Numbered from the stretch's first letter, positions 35,542 to 45,080 are shown. The stretch is 64,000 nucleotides of DNA from a bacterium (GCA_016124195.1 WGOE01000001.1:248001-312000); one strand, 5' to 3'. A program made the numbers and translations. The notes: generated from the letters alone by a model not told the origin.

Positions 35542-36207
35542 TTAAGCCTCCACGGACAGGATGAGGGCGAGATGGTCGCCCGGACGTGCGTTCGCCCGCG
35601 CCTCGGCAAGGCGCTTGCGGGCGATCACGGTGAAAGGGGCAGCGCCGGCCGGCAGGCCCGCAAAGCGGAAGCGACCGTCGGGCAGGCTGGTCTGGCGCAA
35701 GTCCAGCGACGGAATCTCGACCAGCGCGCCTGCGACGGGCCCGCCCTCGGGCGTGGCGACCGATCCGTCCAGCGTGCCCATCCCGGACATCTGGACGACC
35801 AGAGGCCGCAGCACCGGTGGCCCGGCAGGCTGACGCCGGGCCCGCACAAGCCGCGCCGCCAGGATCAGCCCCAGCGGATCATCGCCTGCGGCCGGCTTCA
35901 GCGCGATGGGAACGGAGTCGCCGCCCTCGATCGCCAGCACGGGCAGATCGGTCAGCGCGAAGGCGATCTCGGTCATCAGGCGGTGGCGGGCGAAGGCGTC
36001 GCCGGCCTCGACCGCGATGCGGTAGGTCAGCGTCAGGGCCGTCGCCCGCCGGTCCGAGGGGTCAACCCCAAGCCCGGCCAGAACAAGCCGGATCACTGGC
36101 GCCTTGGCTCCGGCCTGAGCATCGTCGATCACGACTTCGGCCTCGGCGAAGCTGGCTTCGCACCAAGCCTTCAAAGCCCGTGTGATGCTGTCTGCTGCCT
36201 GCGCCAA
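35542..36207 (-). CDS. DUF4255-type tail terminator/cap-like protein (Pvc16/Afp16 N-terminal family)
   Basis: About 221 residues if it starts at the TTG at 36207 (GGGGG lies 4-5 bases upstream, and the family begins here: LAQAADSITRALKAWCEASF); an ATG at 36294 in the same frame would add 29 basic residues that do not fit the family. Conserved: VIRLVLAGLGVDPSDRRATALTLTYRIAVEAGD, then a C-terminal carboxypeptidase-regulatory-like beta domain (TLDGSVATPEGGPVAGALVEI, SLPDGRFRFAGLPAG). First gene of the operon. The start is uncertain; the family is fairly sure. Confidence 0.78.
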   Translation of the reverse strand: MAQAADSITRALKAWCEASFAEAEVVIDDAQAGAKAPVIRLVLAGLGVDPSDRRATALTLTYRIAVEAGDAFARHRLMTEIAFALTDLPVLAIEGGDSVPIALKPAAGDDPLGLILAARLVRARRQPAGPPVLRPLVVQMSGMGTLDGSVATPEGGPVAGALVEIPSLDLRQTSLPDGRFRFAGLPAGAAPFTVIARKRLAEARANARPGDHLALILSVEA

Positions 36208-36511
36208 TATGCCCCCGATCGCGCCGCAAGGCGCCCTGTGGACTTGCCGGACCTGTTCAAAACTTCGGCGCTTGCGCCGTTCGCGACCAATCAAAAATCA
36301 AATCGATTCCGGTCCTGTCACAACACTCAGGCCCGCTTAAAAATAGTGGCACTCCTTTGCCATTGTTTCAACAATTTTCGGCGCGCAATCCAAAAAACCC
36401 AAATCGGGAAAGATCAACCCTGAGGTGTGACGCGACAAAGTGTTCCGCTTACGTTCCATTTGGTGTAGTCTGGCCGAAACCGCCCGCAAGCAGGCGGAGG
36501 AGGAGCAGTCC
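36208..36511. other. Divergent promoter region between injection-system operon and helicase gene
   Basis: Less GC-rich than the coding DNA. An inverted repeat ATTGTT-TC-AACAAT lies at 36362-36375. On the reverse strand a possible -35/-10 pair is TTGTGA and TGATTT with 17 bases between, about 36296-36324; it is weak. On the forward strand a -10-like TGTAGT lies near 36463. GGAGGAGG before the ATG at 36512 is the helicase RBS. No small gene seen. Confidence 0.45.
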
Positions 36512-38563
36512 ATGGCCACGACCTATCTTGAAAAGCTCAACGACCGGCAACGTGCCGCGGTCGAGTTCGGCACAGGCGCCTCGGGCCTGCCGCCGCCGCT
36601 GCTGGTCATCGCCGGGGCCGGGTCGGGCAAGACCAACACATTGGCGCATCGCGTGGCGCATCTGCTGGTCGGCGGGGCAGACCCGCGCCGCATCCTCCTG
36701 ATGACCTTTTCCCGGCGTGCGGCCACCGAATTGACCCGTAGGGTAGAACGCATCACCAAAGAGGCGCTTGGCGCGGGCCATGCCGCCGAGGCGCTGACCT
36801 GGGCCGGCACTTTCCACGGCATCGGCGCCCGCATCCTGCGCGACCATGCCGGCGAAATCGGCCTCAACCCCGATTTCACCATCCACGACCGCGAGGATTC
36901 CGCCGACCTGATGAATCTCGTCCGTCACGGACTGGGCCTTTCGAAAACCGAGGCGCGGTTTCCGTCCAAGGGCACCTGCCTTGCGATCTATTCCCGTGCG
37001 GTGAATGCCGAAGAGCCGCTGGATCAGGTGCTGCGCGGCCATTTCCCGTGGTGCGCCAGTTGGGAGGCCGAGCTGAAACAGCTCTTCGGCGCCTATGTTC
37101 AGGCCAAACAGGCGCAGAACGTGCTGGATTATGACGACCTTCTGCTGGCCTGGGCGCAGATCATGCAGCACGGCGATTTTGCCGCCTATATCGGCTCTGC
37201 CTGGGACCATGTGCTGATCGACGAATATCAGGACACCAACCGGCTGCAGGCCCGCATCCTTCTGGCCCTGAAGCCGGACGGACACGGTCTGACCGTGGTG
37301 GGCGACGATGCGCAGTCGATCTACGCCTTCCGCGCCGCCACGGTGCGCAACATCCTCGACTTTCCCGACGCCTTCTCGCCCCGGGCAGAGGTCATCACGC
37401 TGGACCGCAATTACCGTTCGACCCAGCCGATCCTCGCCGCCGCCAATGCCGTCATCGCCGAGGCGCGCGAACGGTTCGCCAAGGCGCTGTGGACCGAGCG
37501 CGCCTCGACCCAGAAGCCGCGCCTTGTGACCCTGCTGAATGAGGCCGATCAGGCCCGCCATTTCGTCGATCAGATCCTTTTGAACCGCGAAACCGGGCTG
37601 CGCCTGACCCAGCAGGCCGTCCTGTTCCGCACGTCCAGCCATTCCGGCCAGCTTGAGGTCGAATTGACCCGCCGCAACGTGCCCTACGTGAAATTCGGCG
37701 GGTTGAAGTTTCTGGACTCGGCCCATGTCAAGGATCTGCTGGCCGTGCTGCGCTTTGGCCAGAACCCGCAGGACCGCGTGGCGGGGTTCCGTGTGCTGCA
37801 ACTGGTGCAGGGGGTGGGACCGGCCGCGGCAGGCAAGGTGCTTGAGGCCATCGCCCCTCATGCCCACCCGATCGAGGCGCTGGCGACGCTGGCCCCGCCG
37901 CCGCGCGCAGGGAGCGCCTGGCGCGATCTGGTCGCTTGCCTCGAAGGGCTTGGCGCCGCCGATTGGCCCGCCGGCATCGCGCGGGCACGGGCCTGGTACG
38001 ACCCGCATCTGGAGCGTATCCACGAAGACGCCGAAACCCGCCGCGCCGATCTTTTGCAACTGGAGCAGATCGCCGCCGGCTACCCGTCGCGTGAAAAGTT
38101 CCTGACCGACCTGACGCTGGACCCGCCCGATGCCACCGGCGGCCCGGCTGGCGTGCCGCTGAAGGATGACGATTATCTGATCCTGTCCACCATCCATTCG
38201 GCCAAGGGTCAGGAATGGCGTGCGGTGTTCGTGCTGAATGTGGTCGATGGCTGCATCCCCTCCGACCTGGGCACCGGCACTTCGGCCGAGATCGAGGAAG
38301 AACGCCGCCTGCTTTACGTCGCCATGACCCGCGCCAAGGATCAGTTGACCCTCGGCGTGCCGCTGCGATTCTACGTCACCCAGCAGACCCGGCACGGCGA
38401 CCGCCACCTGCACGCGATGCGCAGCCGCTTCATCCCGCGCGAGATGCTCGACCGTTTCGAGGTGATCCACTGGTCCCCACCCGTGCTGGCCGATGGCCGT
38501 CCCAGACCCACGGCACCGGCCGCCATCGACGTGGCGGCCCGGATGCGCAGCATGTGGACCTGA
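36512..38563 (+). CDS. UvrD/Rep-type ATP-dependent DNA helicase (SF1A)
   Basis: 683 residues from the ATG at 36512, with GGAGGAGG just upstream; an in-frame start at 36440 lacks an RBS. All SF1A motifs are present: GAGSGKT (I), MTFSRRAATEL (Ia), DEYQDTN (II), GDDAQSIYAFRAA (III), DRNYRST (IV), TIHSAKGQEW (V), LLYVAMTRAKD (VI). It unwinds DNA 3' to 5' in repair, recombination or replication restart. A normal, complete gene. Divergent from the injection-system operon, with no evident functional link. Confidence 0.92.
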   Translation: MATTYLEKLNDRQRAAVEFGTGASGLPPPLLVIAGAGSGKTNTLAHRVAHLLVGGADPRRILLMTFSRRAATELTRRVERITKEALGAGHAAEALTWAGTFHGIGARILRDHAGEIGLNPDFTIHDREDSADLMNLVRHGLGLSKTEARFPSKGTCLAIYSRAVNAEEPLDQVLRGHFPWCASWEAELKQLFGAYVQAKQAQNVLDYDDLLLAWAQIMQHGDFAAYIGSAWDHVLIDEYQDTNRLQARILLALKPDGHGLTVVGDDAQSIYAFRAATVRNILDFPDAFSPRAEVITLDRNYRSTQPILAAANAVIAEARERFAKALWTERASTQKPRLVTLLNEADQARHFVDQILLNRETGLRLTQQAVLFRTSSHSGQLEVELTRRNVPYVKFGGLKFLDSAHVKDLLAVLRFGQNPQDRVAGFRVLQLVQGVGPAAAGKVLEAIAPHAHPIEALATLAPPPRAGSAWRDLVACLEGLGAADWPAGIARARAWYDPHLERIHEDAETRRADLLQLEQIAAGYPSREKFLTDLTLDPPDATGGPAGVPLKDDDYLILSTIHSAKGQEWRAVFVLNVVDGCIPSDLGTGTSAEIEEERRLLYVAMTRAKDQLTLGVPLRFYVTQQTRHGDRHLHAMRSRFIPREMLDRFEVIHWSPPVLADGRPRPTAPAAIDVAARMRSMWT

Positions 38564-38756
38564 CCGCTCGGGGCTCGTAGAGCGAATCACCAAACCACGG
38601 TGGCGCACAGCGGACGATCCCGAACGCCGCGCCCGCCACGGCATGACGCCTGCCGCCAGGCTCTGCGAGCTGCCCGAAATCTGGTCAAGAAACTGTCACA
38701 TTCGAAATTTTCTATCCTTTTACACGGACCGGCACGGTTTTTGTTGACGAGGGCGT

Positions 38757-38793
38757 GAACCAATTTCAACTTGGTTCAGCAATCGAGAACCAA
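38757..38793 (+). promoter_or_regulatory. Triple GAACCAA/TTGGTTC operator at the start of the GntR operon
   Basis: Half-sites GAACCAA (38757-38763), TTGGTTC (38771-38777) and GAACCAA (38787-38793), alternating in orientation. The first two form a perfect 8-bp inverted repeat with a 7-base spacer (TGAACCAA...TTGGTTCA, 38756-38778). They lie directly before the regulator start codon, as expected for autoregulation. A -35-like TTGACG at 38744-38749 precedes them. Confidence 0.7.
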
Positions 38794-38797
38794 GGCC

Positions 38798-39538
38798 ATG
38801 ACAAGCACGCCCGAACCGAAGCGCACTTTGACCCAAGGTGACCCGCCCCCGGCTGCCGATAATGCGGCGCGCGCCCTGGGCCTGATCCGGCAGGCGATCG
38901 ACGCCGGGGCGGGCGACAGCGCCGGACGGCTGCCAACCGAACGGGAATGGAGCCTGCGCCTTGGCGTCGGGCGCCGCGCGGTGCGCTGCGCGCTCGAGGT
39001 TTTGGAGGCCGAGGGCCTCATCTGGCGCCAGCAGGGCAAGGGCACTTTCATCGGCCAGGCGCCCGACCCGACCGGCGTTCTGGCTGCCGGCATCGTGCCC
39101 AAGACCGATGCCCTGTCGGTGATGGAGGCGCGGATAGGAATCGAGCCCGTTCTGGCCGCATTGGCCGCCCGGCGCGCCACGCCCGATGACATTGCCCGGA
39201 TGCGCAACCTGACGCGGCACATCGGCATCACGCCGGATGCCGAAACCGCCGAACTCTGGGACGGCGCCCTGCACCGCCAGATCGCCCGGATTGCCGCCAA
39301 CCCGATCCTGCTGACCGCCTTCACCCTGCTGGACGAGGTACGGATGCGCGAAGACTGGCAGGCCATGCGGCAACGCGCCCGCTCTCCCGAGGCGCTGGCG
39401 CTGTACGACCGCCAGCACGAGACCCTGATCGACGCCATCGAGGCCGGCGATGCCGAAGCCGCCCGCGCCGCGATGACCGCGCATCTGGAGGCGCTGGAAG
39501 CCAACCTGCGCCGCACCCTGGGCGACGCCGCAAAATGA
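38798..39538 (+). CDS. GntR/FadR-family transcriptional regulator
   Basis: 246 residues from the ATG at 38798; a TTG at 38771 is in frame but lies inside the operator. N-terminal GntR winged helix (RLPTEREWSLRLGVGRRAVRCALEVLEAEGLIWR, then GKGTFIG); C-terminal FCD effector domain (IEPVLAALAARRATPDDIARM, and HRQIARIAANP, HLEALEANLRRTL). Such regulators sense small acids or amino acids. It is the first gene of an ABC-importer operon and overlaps the next gene by 4 bases. Likely represses its own operon through the three half-sites. Confidence 0.9.
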   Translation: MTSTPEPKRTLTQGDPPPAADNAARALGLIRQAIDAGAGDSAGRLPTEREWSLRLGVGRRAVRCALEVLEAEGLIWRQQGKGTFIGQAPDPTGVLAAGIVPKTDALSVMEARIGIEPVLAALAARRATPDDIARMRNLTRHIGITPDAETAELWDGALHRQIARIAANPILLTAFTLLDEVRMREDWQAMRQRARSPEALALYDRQHETLIDAIEAGDAEAARAAMTAHLEALEANLRRTLGDAAK

Positions 39539-40524
39539 CTGCGACCACCCCCCTTCTGCAGGTACAGGGCCTGTCGATCCGGCCGGACGGCGCGGCGCGC
39601 AATCTGGTGGATGACCTTTCCTTTTCAGTGATGCCGGGCGAGACGCTGTGCATCGTGGGCGAATCCGGCTGCGGCAAAAGCCTTAGCGTGCTGGCGCTGA
39701 TGGGGCTTTTGGCGACACCTCCGCTGCGGCGCACCGGCGGCACCGCGATCTTTGAAGGTCAGGACCTGCTGTCGCTGCCGCTTGCCACGCTGGGCCGGAT
39801 TCGCGGCGACCGGATGGCGATGATCTTTCAGGAACCGATGACCGCGCTGAACCCGGCCATCCCGATCGGCGAACAGATCGCGGAATCGGTGCGCCGGCAC
39901 CGCGGCGTCTCGCAGGCTGCCGCACGGGCCCGCGCGCTCGACATGCTGCGCCGGGTGCGGATTCCCGCGCCGGAACAGCGGCTGGACGAATACCCGCACC
40001 AGCTGTCGGGCGGCATGCGCCAGCGGGTGATGATCGCCATGGCACTGGCCAATGACCCGGCGCTGCTGATCGCGGATGAACCTACGACCGCGCTCGACGT
40101 GACGATCCAGGCGCAGATCCTCGACCTGATGCGCAGCCTGACGCGCGAAACCGGGGCGGCGCTGATCCTGATAACCCATGATCTGGGCGTGGTGGCCGAA
40201 ATGGCCGACCGGGTCGCGGTGATGTACGCCGGCCGCATCGTGGAGACCGGCACGGCCGCGGCGATCTTCGACGATCCGCAGCATCCCTATACCATCGGCC
40301 TGATGAGCTCGATGCCGGCGCTGGACGAAGGGCACGAAAGGCTGACGACCATTCCCGGCGTGGTGCCCTCGGCGGCCGCCATGCCCGCCGGATGCCGTTT
40401 TGCGCCGCGCTGCCCCTTTGCCTGCGCCCAATGCGCCGAACAGCCCGCGCTGACGGCGGTCTCGGCCGATCAGTCAGTGGCCTGCTGGCGCGCGCCGCTG
40501 GAACGTCTGGCGGTGGTCGCATGA
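39535..40524 (+). CDS. Oligopeptide/glutathione-type ABC transporter ATPase (DppD/OppD-like)
   Basis: 329 residues. Walker [10 protein letters not shown]-loop [12 protein letters not shown], signature [15 protein letters not shown], Walker [16 protein letters not shown]-loop ITHDLGVV. C-terminal oligopeptide-type extension with cysteine motif ([14 protein letters not shown]), which in this family may bind an iron-sulfur cluster. Pairs with the next ATPase. Overlaps neighbours by 4 bases on both sides. Confidence 0.92.
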   Translation: MTATTPLLQVQGLSIRPDGAARNLVDDLSFSVMPGETLCIVGESGCGKSLSVLALMGLLATPPLRRTGGTAIFEGQDLLSLPLATLGRIRGDRMAMIFQEPMTALNPAIPIGEQIAESVRRHRGVSQAAARARALDMLRRVRIPAPEQRLDEYPHQLSGGMRQRVMIAMALANDPALLIADEPTTALDVTIQAQILDLMRSLTRETGAALILITHDLGVVAEMADRVAVMYAGRIVETGTAAAIFDDPQHPYTIGLMSSMPALDEGHERLTTIPGVVPSAAAMPAGCRFAPRCPFACAQCAEQPALTAVSADQSVACWRAPLERLAVVA

Positions 40525-41612
40525 CGACGCAGGACATCATTCTCGAGGCTGCCGGGGTCGCGCGCCACTTCACCACTGCCCGTCCGCTGTTCGGCCAGCC
40601 CACCGTGGTGCGCGCGGTGGACGGTGTCAGCCTCAAGATCCGCCGGGGCGAGACCTTTGCCATCGTGGGCGAGTCCGGCTGCGGGAAATCGACGCTCGCC
40701 CGACTACTGGCCCGGCTGATCGCACCGACCGATGGCAGTGTGCATTACGAAGGCCGCAACATCTCGGCCCTGTCGCCGCGCGAGGAACGCGCCCTGCGCC
40801 GCGATCTGCAATTCATCTTCCAGGACCCCTATGCCTCGCTCAACCCGCGCATGACGGTGGGCGCGCTGATCGAAGAGCCGCTGCGCACCCATGGCATCGG
40901 CACTGCCCCCGAGCGGCGGGCCAAGGTGGCCGATCTGTTGCGCAAGGTCGGGCTGACACCGCAGCATGCCGACCGCTATCCGCATGAATTTTCGGGCGGG
41001 CAGCGCCAGCGCATCGGCATCGCGCGGGCGCTGGCGACCGGGCCGAAAGTGGTGGTGGGGGATGAGCCCGTCTCGGCGCTGGATGTCTCGATCCAGGCGC
41101 AGGTGGTCAACATCCTGGGCGACCTCAAGGCCGAATTCGGCCTGACGCTGATCATCATCGCGCATGATCTGGCCGTGGTGCGCCACATGTCGGACCGGGT
41201 CGCGGTGATGTATCTGGGCCAGATCGTCGAACTGGCCCCGGCGGCCGACCTGTTCGACCGCCCGATGCATCCCTATGCCGCGGCGCTGATTGCGGCGATT
41301 CCGCTGCCCGCGGTCGGCGCGCGGCGCAGCGCGGTGCGCCTTGAAGGTGACCTGCCGAACCCGATCGCCCCGCCTTCGGGCTGCCGCTTTCACACCCGCT
41401 GCCCGCATGCCATCGCGCGCTGCAGCACCGAGGCGCCGCAGTTGACCGCCGCCGGGCCGGACCGGCTGGTCGCCTGCCACCGCGCGGGCGAACTGGACCT
41501 CGCGGGACTAAGTGCCATGTCCGGCCCGCGCACGCCCGCCGCTGCACGCCGTTTCGCGCTCTACCGTGCCGCCACCGATGCCGCAACGCGGGCCCGCCCG
41601 CCAGAGGAGTGA
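40521..41612 (+). CDS. Oligopeptide/glutathione-type ABC transporter ATPase (DppF/OppF-like)
   Basis: 363 residues from the ATG at 40521, which overlaps the upstream stop (ATGA). Walker [11 protein letters not shown]-loop [14 protein letters not shown], signature [15 protein letters not shown], Walker [16 protein letters not shown]-loop IAHDLAVV, and the family's C-terminal [15 protein letters not shown] tail after about residue 325 ([16 protein letters not shown]) is longer than usual and unrelated to the core. Confidence 0.92.
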   Translation: MTTQDIILEAAGVARHFTTARPLFGQPTVVRAVDGVSLKIRRGETFAIVGESGCGKSTLARLLARLIAPTDGSVHYEGRNISALSPREERALRRDLQFIFQDPYASLNPRMTVGALIEEPLRTHGIGTAPERRAKVADLLRKVGLTPQHADRYPHEFSGGQRQRIGIARALATGPKVVVGDEPVSALDVSIQAQVVNILGDLKAEFGLTLIIIAHDLAVVRHMSDRVAVMYLGQIVELAPAADLFDRPMHPYAAALIAAIPLPAVGARRSAVRLEGDLPNPIAPPSGCRFHTRCPHAIARCSTEAPQLTAAGPDRLVACHRAGELDLAGLSAMSGPRTPAAARRFALYRAATDAATRARPPEE

Positions 41613-41641
41613 CCCTTTCCAAGACTGACCCCCCGCCGGCC

Positions 41642-41681
41642 TGCCAACCCCAGTCTGCCAAACCCAGTATGCCAACCAAGG
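41642..41681. repeat. Three tandem 14-bp imperfect repeats before the binding-protein gene
   Basis: TGCCAACCCCAGTC, TGCCAAACCCAGTA and a truncated TGCCAACCAAGG lie head to tail; the last merges into the RBS AAGGAG. They may be a leader element or just slippage. No stem can be formed from them alone. Confidence 0.6.
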
Positions 41682-41690
41682 AGATGTTCG

Positions 41691-43217
41691 ATGTCTGACA
41701 CCACCTTCCTGCTTCTCGGCAAACGCCTCGCCCTTGCGGCCCTGCTGGCGCTCAGCGCCGGCTGGGTCCATGCCGCCGACCTCAAGATCGGGCTTGCCGA
41801 AGACCCCGATGTGCTGGACCCCGACCAGTCGCGCACTTTTGTCGGCCGCATCGTCTATGCCTCGCTCTGCGACAAGCTGGTCGATATCTCGCCCGATCTG
41901 AAGATCGTCCCGATGCTGGCCACCAGTTGGGACTGGAGCGCGGACGGCATGACTCTGACCATGAAGCTGCGCCCTGGCGTCACCTTCCACGACGGCACGC
42001 CCTTCGATGCCGAGGCGGTGAAATACAATATCGAACGCAGCGCCACGCTGCAGGAAAGCCTGCGCAAGGCCGAGGTGAAGTCGATCGCCTCGACCGAGGT
42101 GGTCGATCCGCTGACCGTGAAATTCACGCTCAAGGCGCCCGATGCGACGCTGCTGGCACAACTGGCCGACCGGGCGGGGATGATGATCTCGCCCACCGCG
42201 GCCAAGGCCGAAGGGGTGGATTTCGGCCTGAACCCGGTCTGTTCCGGCCCGTTCAAATTCGTCAAACGCATCCAGCAGGACCGCATCGAACTTGAGAAAT
42301 ACGCAGGCTACTACGACGCCGCGCGGATCCACTTCGACCATTTGACCTTCCTGCCGATTCCGGACGGCACGGTGCGGCTGGCCAACCTGCGCGCCGGCGA
42401 TCTGGACATGATCGAACGGCTGGCGGCGACCGACCTCGCCTCGGCCAAGGCGGATGCCAACCTGACCGTGGCCAGCGCCACCTCGCTGGGCTATCAGGGC
42501 ATCACCGTCAACATCGCCAACACCGATGCGGCCAAGAACCCGCTGGGCCAGGACGCACGGGTGCGCCAGGCCCTGTCCCTGGCCATCGACCGCGACGCGA
42601 TCAACCAGGTTGTCTTCAACGGTGCCTTCGCCCCGGGCAACCAGCCCTTCCCGCCGACCTCGCCCTGGTATGACAAGGATTTCCCCATCGAAAAGCGCGA
42701 CGTGGCCAAGGCCAAGGCGCTGTTGAAGGAAGCCGGGCTCGACAAGGTCGACGTCAAGCTTCAGGTCCCCAACAGCCCCGAACAGGCCCAACTGGCCCAA
42801 GTCATCCAGTCGATGGCCGCCGAAGCCGGCATCAATATCCAGATCGTGGCCAAGGAATTCGCCACCATGCTCAAGGACCAGACCGCCGGCGACTATCAGG
42901 CGACCCAGGTCGGCTGGTCGGGCCGCGTCGATCCCGACGGCAACATCTATGGCTTTGTCGTCACCGGGGCCGGCCTGAACGACGGCCACTATTCCAACCC
43001 GGATGTGGACAAGGCCCTGAACGAGGCCCGCACCTCGACCGATGTGGCCAAGCGCAAAGTGTCCTATGACGCGGCGCAGAAGATCCTCTTGACCGACCTG
43101 CCGATCATCTACCTGTACCACCAGGTCTGGATCTGGGCCGCCAACAAGAAGGTCGAAGGCTTTGTCCCCTATCCCGACGGCATGATCCGCCTGCAGGACG
43201 TGAAGTTCGCCAACTGA
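41691..43217 (+). CDS. Family 5 solute-binding protein (peptide/glutathione-type)
   Basis: 508 residues. Signal peptide about residues 1-28 (hydrophobic run, cleavage near GWVHAADL). Mature protein: DVLDPDQSRTF, LRPGVTFHDGTPFDAEAVKYNIERS (family 5 signature region), VRQALSLAIDRDAIN. GGAG sits seven bases upstream of the ATG. Binds a peptide, glutathione or related ligand in the periplasm. A strong hairpin after the stop likely protects its message. The neighbouring gamma-glutamyltransferase gene favours gamma-glutamyl ligands. Confidence 0.9.
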   Translation: MSDTTFLLLGKRLALAALLALSAGWVHAADLKIGLAEDPDVLDPDQSRTFVGRIVYASLCDKLVDISPDLKIVPMLATSWDWSADGMTLTMKLRPGVTFHDGTPFDAEAVKYNIERSATLQESLRKAEVKSIASTEVVDPLTVKFTLKAPDATLLAQLADRAGMMISPTAAKAEGVDFGLNPVCSGPFKFVKRIQQDRIELEKYAGYYDAARIHFDHLTFLPIPDGTVRLANLRAGDLDMIERLAATDLASAKADANLTVASATSLGYQGITVNIANTDAAKNPLGQDARVRQALSLAIDRDAINQVVFNGAFAPGNQPFPPTSPWYDKDFPIEKRDVAKAKALLKEAGLDKVDVKLQVPNSPEQAQLAQVIQSMAAEAGINIQIVAKEFATMLKDQTAGDYQATQVGWSGRVDPDGNIYGFVVTGAGLNDGHYSNPDVDKALNEARTSTDVAKRKVSYDAAQKILLTDLPIIYLYHQVWIWAANKKVEGFVPYPDGMIRLQDVKFAN

Positions 43218-43225
43218 ACCCCTCT

Positions 43226-43251
43226 GGCCCGGCGGCGCTGGTCGCCGGGCC
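43226..43251 (+). other. Intercistronic hairpin after the binding-protein gene
   Basis: Perfect 9-bp stem (GGCCCGGCG at 43226-43234, CGCCGGGCC at 43243-43251), 8-base loop, no T run. It resembles the hairpins after the other sugar-binding-protein genes of this window. Confidence 0.65.
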
Positions 43252-43272
43252 GCAGCCCAAGGGTCCTTGCCG

Positions 43273-44217
43273 ATGCTAGGTTTTCTGGTACGTCGCTGTC
43301 TGATTGCGATTCCGACGATCCTGTTGATCTCGGTCTTCGTGTTCGGCTTGCAGAAACTGCTGCCGGGCGATCCGGTGCTGGCCATGGCAGGAGAGGACCG
43401 CGACCCGGCGACCCTGTCGCTTCTGCGCGAGAAATATCACCTGAACGACCCGGTGCCAGTGCAATATCTGACCTGGGTCGGCAATGCCGCCACGGGCGAT
43501 CTGGGCATCTCGCTCAGGACCCGCCAACCCGTGCTGCAACTGATCGGCGAGAAACTTCCCGTCACCATCCAGTTGGCCGTAATGGCGCTCTTTATCGCGC
43601 TGATCATCGGCATCCCCACGGGTGTTCTTTCGGCCTATCGCAAGGGCACATGGGTGGACTGGCTGTCCAATGTCACGGCACTGTCTGGCCTGTCGGTGCC
43701 GAACTTCTGGCTGGGGATCATGCTGATCCTTCTGGTGTCGGTGCGCCTTGGCTGGTTGCCGGCATCGGGTTTTGTGGCGCTTGGCGATGACCCGTTGAAA
43801 TCCTTGCAGACCATGATCATGCCCGCCTTCGTTCTGGGCTCTGGTCTGGCCGCCACGCTGATGCGCCACACGCGGGCCGCCATGCTGGGCGTCCTGAAAT
43901 CCGACTACGTGCGCACTGCCCGCGCCAAGGGGCTGGGCGAACGCACGGTGCTGGTCAAGCACGCCCTGCGCAACGCGCTGGTGCCCATCGTCACGGTGAC
44001 CACGCTGCTCTTCGGCGAATTGCTGGGCGGAGCCGTGCTGACCGAACAGATCTTCACCATCCCCGGCTTTGGCAAGCTGGTGGTCGACGCGGTCTTCAAC
44101 CGGGATTACGCGGTGGTGCAGGGGATCGTCCTGTGCACGGCCGTGGGTTTCATCGCGATGAACATTCTGGCCGATGCCGCCTACCGCATCCTGAACCCCC
44201 GCATGAGCGACGCATGA
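43273..44217 (+). CDS. Oligopeptide/glutathione-type ABC permease (DppB-like)
   Basis: 314 residues from the ATG at 43273; a TTG at 43267 would have the RBS too close. First membrane segment about residues 8-28; LPGDPV and ALSGLSVPNFWLGI are family motifs, and the EAA-type loop is DYVRTARAKGLGERTVLVKHALRNAL-like. Inner-membrane half of the channel with the next gene. Confidence 0.9.
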   Translation: MLGFLVRRCLIAIPTILLISVFVFGLQKLLPGDPVLAMAGEDRDPATLSLLREKYHLNDPVPVQYLTWVGNAATGDLGISLRTRQPVLQLIGEKLPVTIQLAVMALFIALIIGIPTGVLSAYRKGTWVDWLSNVTALSGLSVPNFWLGIMLILLVSVRLGWLPASGFVALGDDPLKSLQTMIMPAFVLGSGLAATLMRHTRAAMLGVLKSDYVRTARAKGLGERTVLVKHALRNALVPIVTVTTLLFGELLGGAVLTEQIFTIPGFGKLVVDAVFNRDYAVVQGIVLCTAVGFIAMNILADAAYRILNPRMSDA

Positions 44218-45080
44218 GCCTTGTAACCGCAGATCCCCTGCCCCAGCGCCGCAGCAACCGCGCCCTGTCCAAGCTGCGCGCCAATCCCGCGGCCCTGCTG
44301 GGTCTGGCGCTGGTGAGCTTCTTTCTGGCCGTGGCGATCCTGGCCCCGGTGCTGCCCCTGCCCGGCCCCGCCGCGACCGACTGGGCCGCGGTGCGCAAGC
44401 CGCCGTCGGCCGCGCATTGGCTGGGCACCGACGAGATCGGCCGCGACCTTCTGGCCCGGATGGTCTGGGGTGCGCAGGCCTCGCTTTTGGCCGGCGTGGT
44501 GTCGGTGAGCATCGCCGTCCTTCTGGGCGTGCCGCTGGGCGTTGCCTCGGGCTATCTGCGCGGCTGGACCGATGCTATGATCAGCCGCATCACCGAGGCG
44601 CTGATGGCAGCACCCTTCCTGATCCTGGCCATAGCTCTCGCGGCCTTCCTCGGCCCCTCGCTGACCAATGCGATGATCGCCATCGGCCTCAGCGCCATGC
44701 CTGTATTCATCCGCCTGTCGCGGGCGCAGACGATGAGCGTGATGACCGAGGATTATGTGGAATCCGCCCATGCCGTGGGCCTGGGCCACGCCGCGCTGAT
44801 CTGGCGTTATGTCCTGCCCAACATCGCGGCCCCCATCCTGGTGCAGGCCACGCTGACCATCGCCACCGCCATCATCGCCGAAGCCTCGCTGTCGTTCCTG
44901 GGCCTTGGCCAGCAGCCGCCGGCGCCGTCCTGGGGGTCGATGCTGAACGTGGCCAAGACCTTTCTCGATCAGGCGCCCTGTATGGCGATGTGGCCGGGGC
45001 TTGCGATCTTCCTCGTCGTGCTGGGGTTCAACCTCCTGGGCGACGGCCTGCTCGACGCGCTTGACCCCAAGGAAAGCTGA
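44214..45080 (+). CDS. Oligopeptide/glutathione-type ABC permease (DppC-like)
   Basis: 288 residues from the ATG at 44214 (ATGA overlap with the upstream stop). First membrane segment about 25-45, GTDEIGRDLLARMVWGAQ, then DYVESAHAVGLGHAALIWRYVLPN as EAA loop, and SFLGLGQQPPAPSWG near the end; all are DppC marks. Completes the importer. Confidence 0.92.
   Translation: MSLVTADPLPQRRSNRALSKLRANPAALLGLALVSFFLAVAILAPVLPLPGPAATDWAAVRKPPSAAHWLGTDEIGRDLLARMVWGAQASLLAGVVSVSIAVLLGVPLGVASGYLRGWTDAMISRITEALMAAPFLILAIALAAFLGPSLTNAMIAIGLSAMPVFIRLSRAQTMSVMTEDYVESAHAVGLGHAALIWRYVLPNIAAPILVQATLTIATAIIAEASLSFLGLGQQPPAPSWGSMLNVAKTFLDQAPCMAMWPGLAIFLVVLGFNLLGDGLLDALDPKES

Noticed and set aside
22277-36207. Prophage or R-type pyocin
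   Set aside because: No integrase, terminase, capsid, lysis cassette or phage regulator is present; the sheath, tube, LysM and DUF4255 combination is of the Afp/PVC type.
22277-36207. Type VI secretion system
   Set aside because: No TssB/TssC pair, ClpV, TssJLM membrane complex or TssK is seen; a VgrG alone is shared by both kinds of system.
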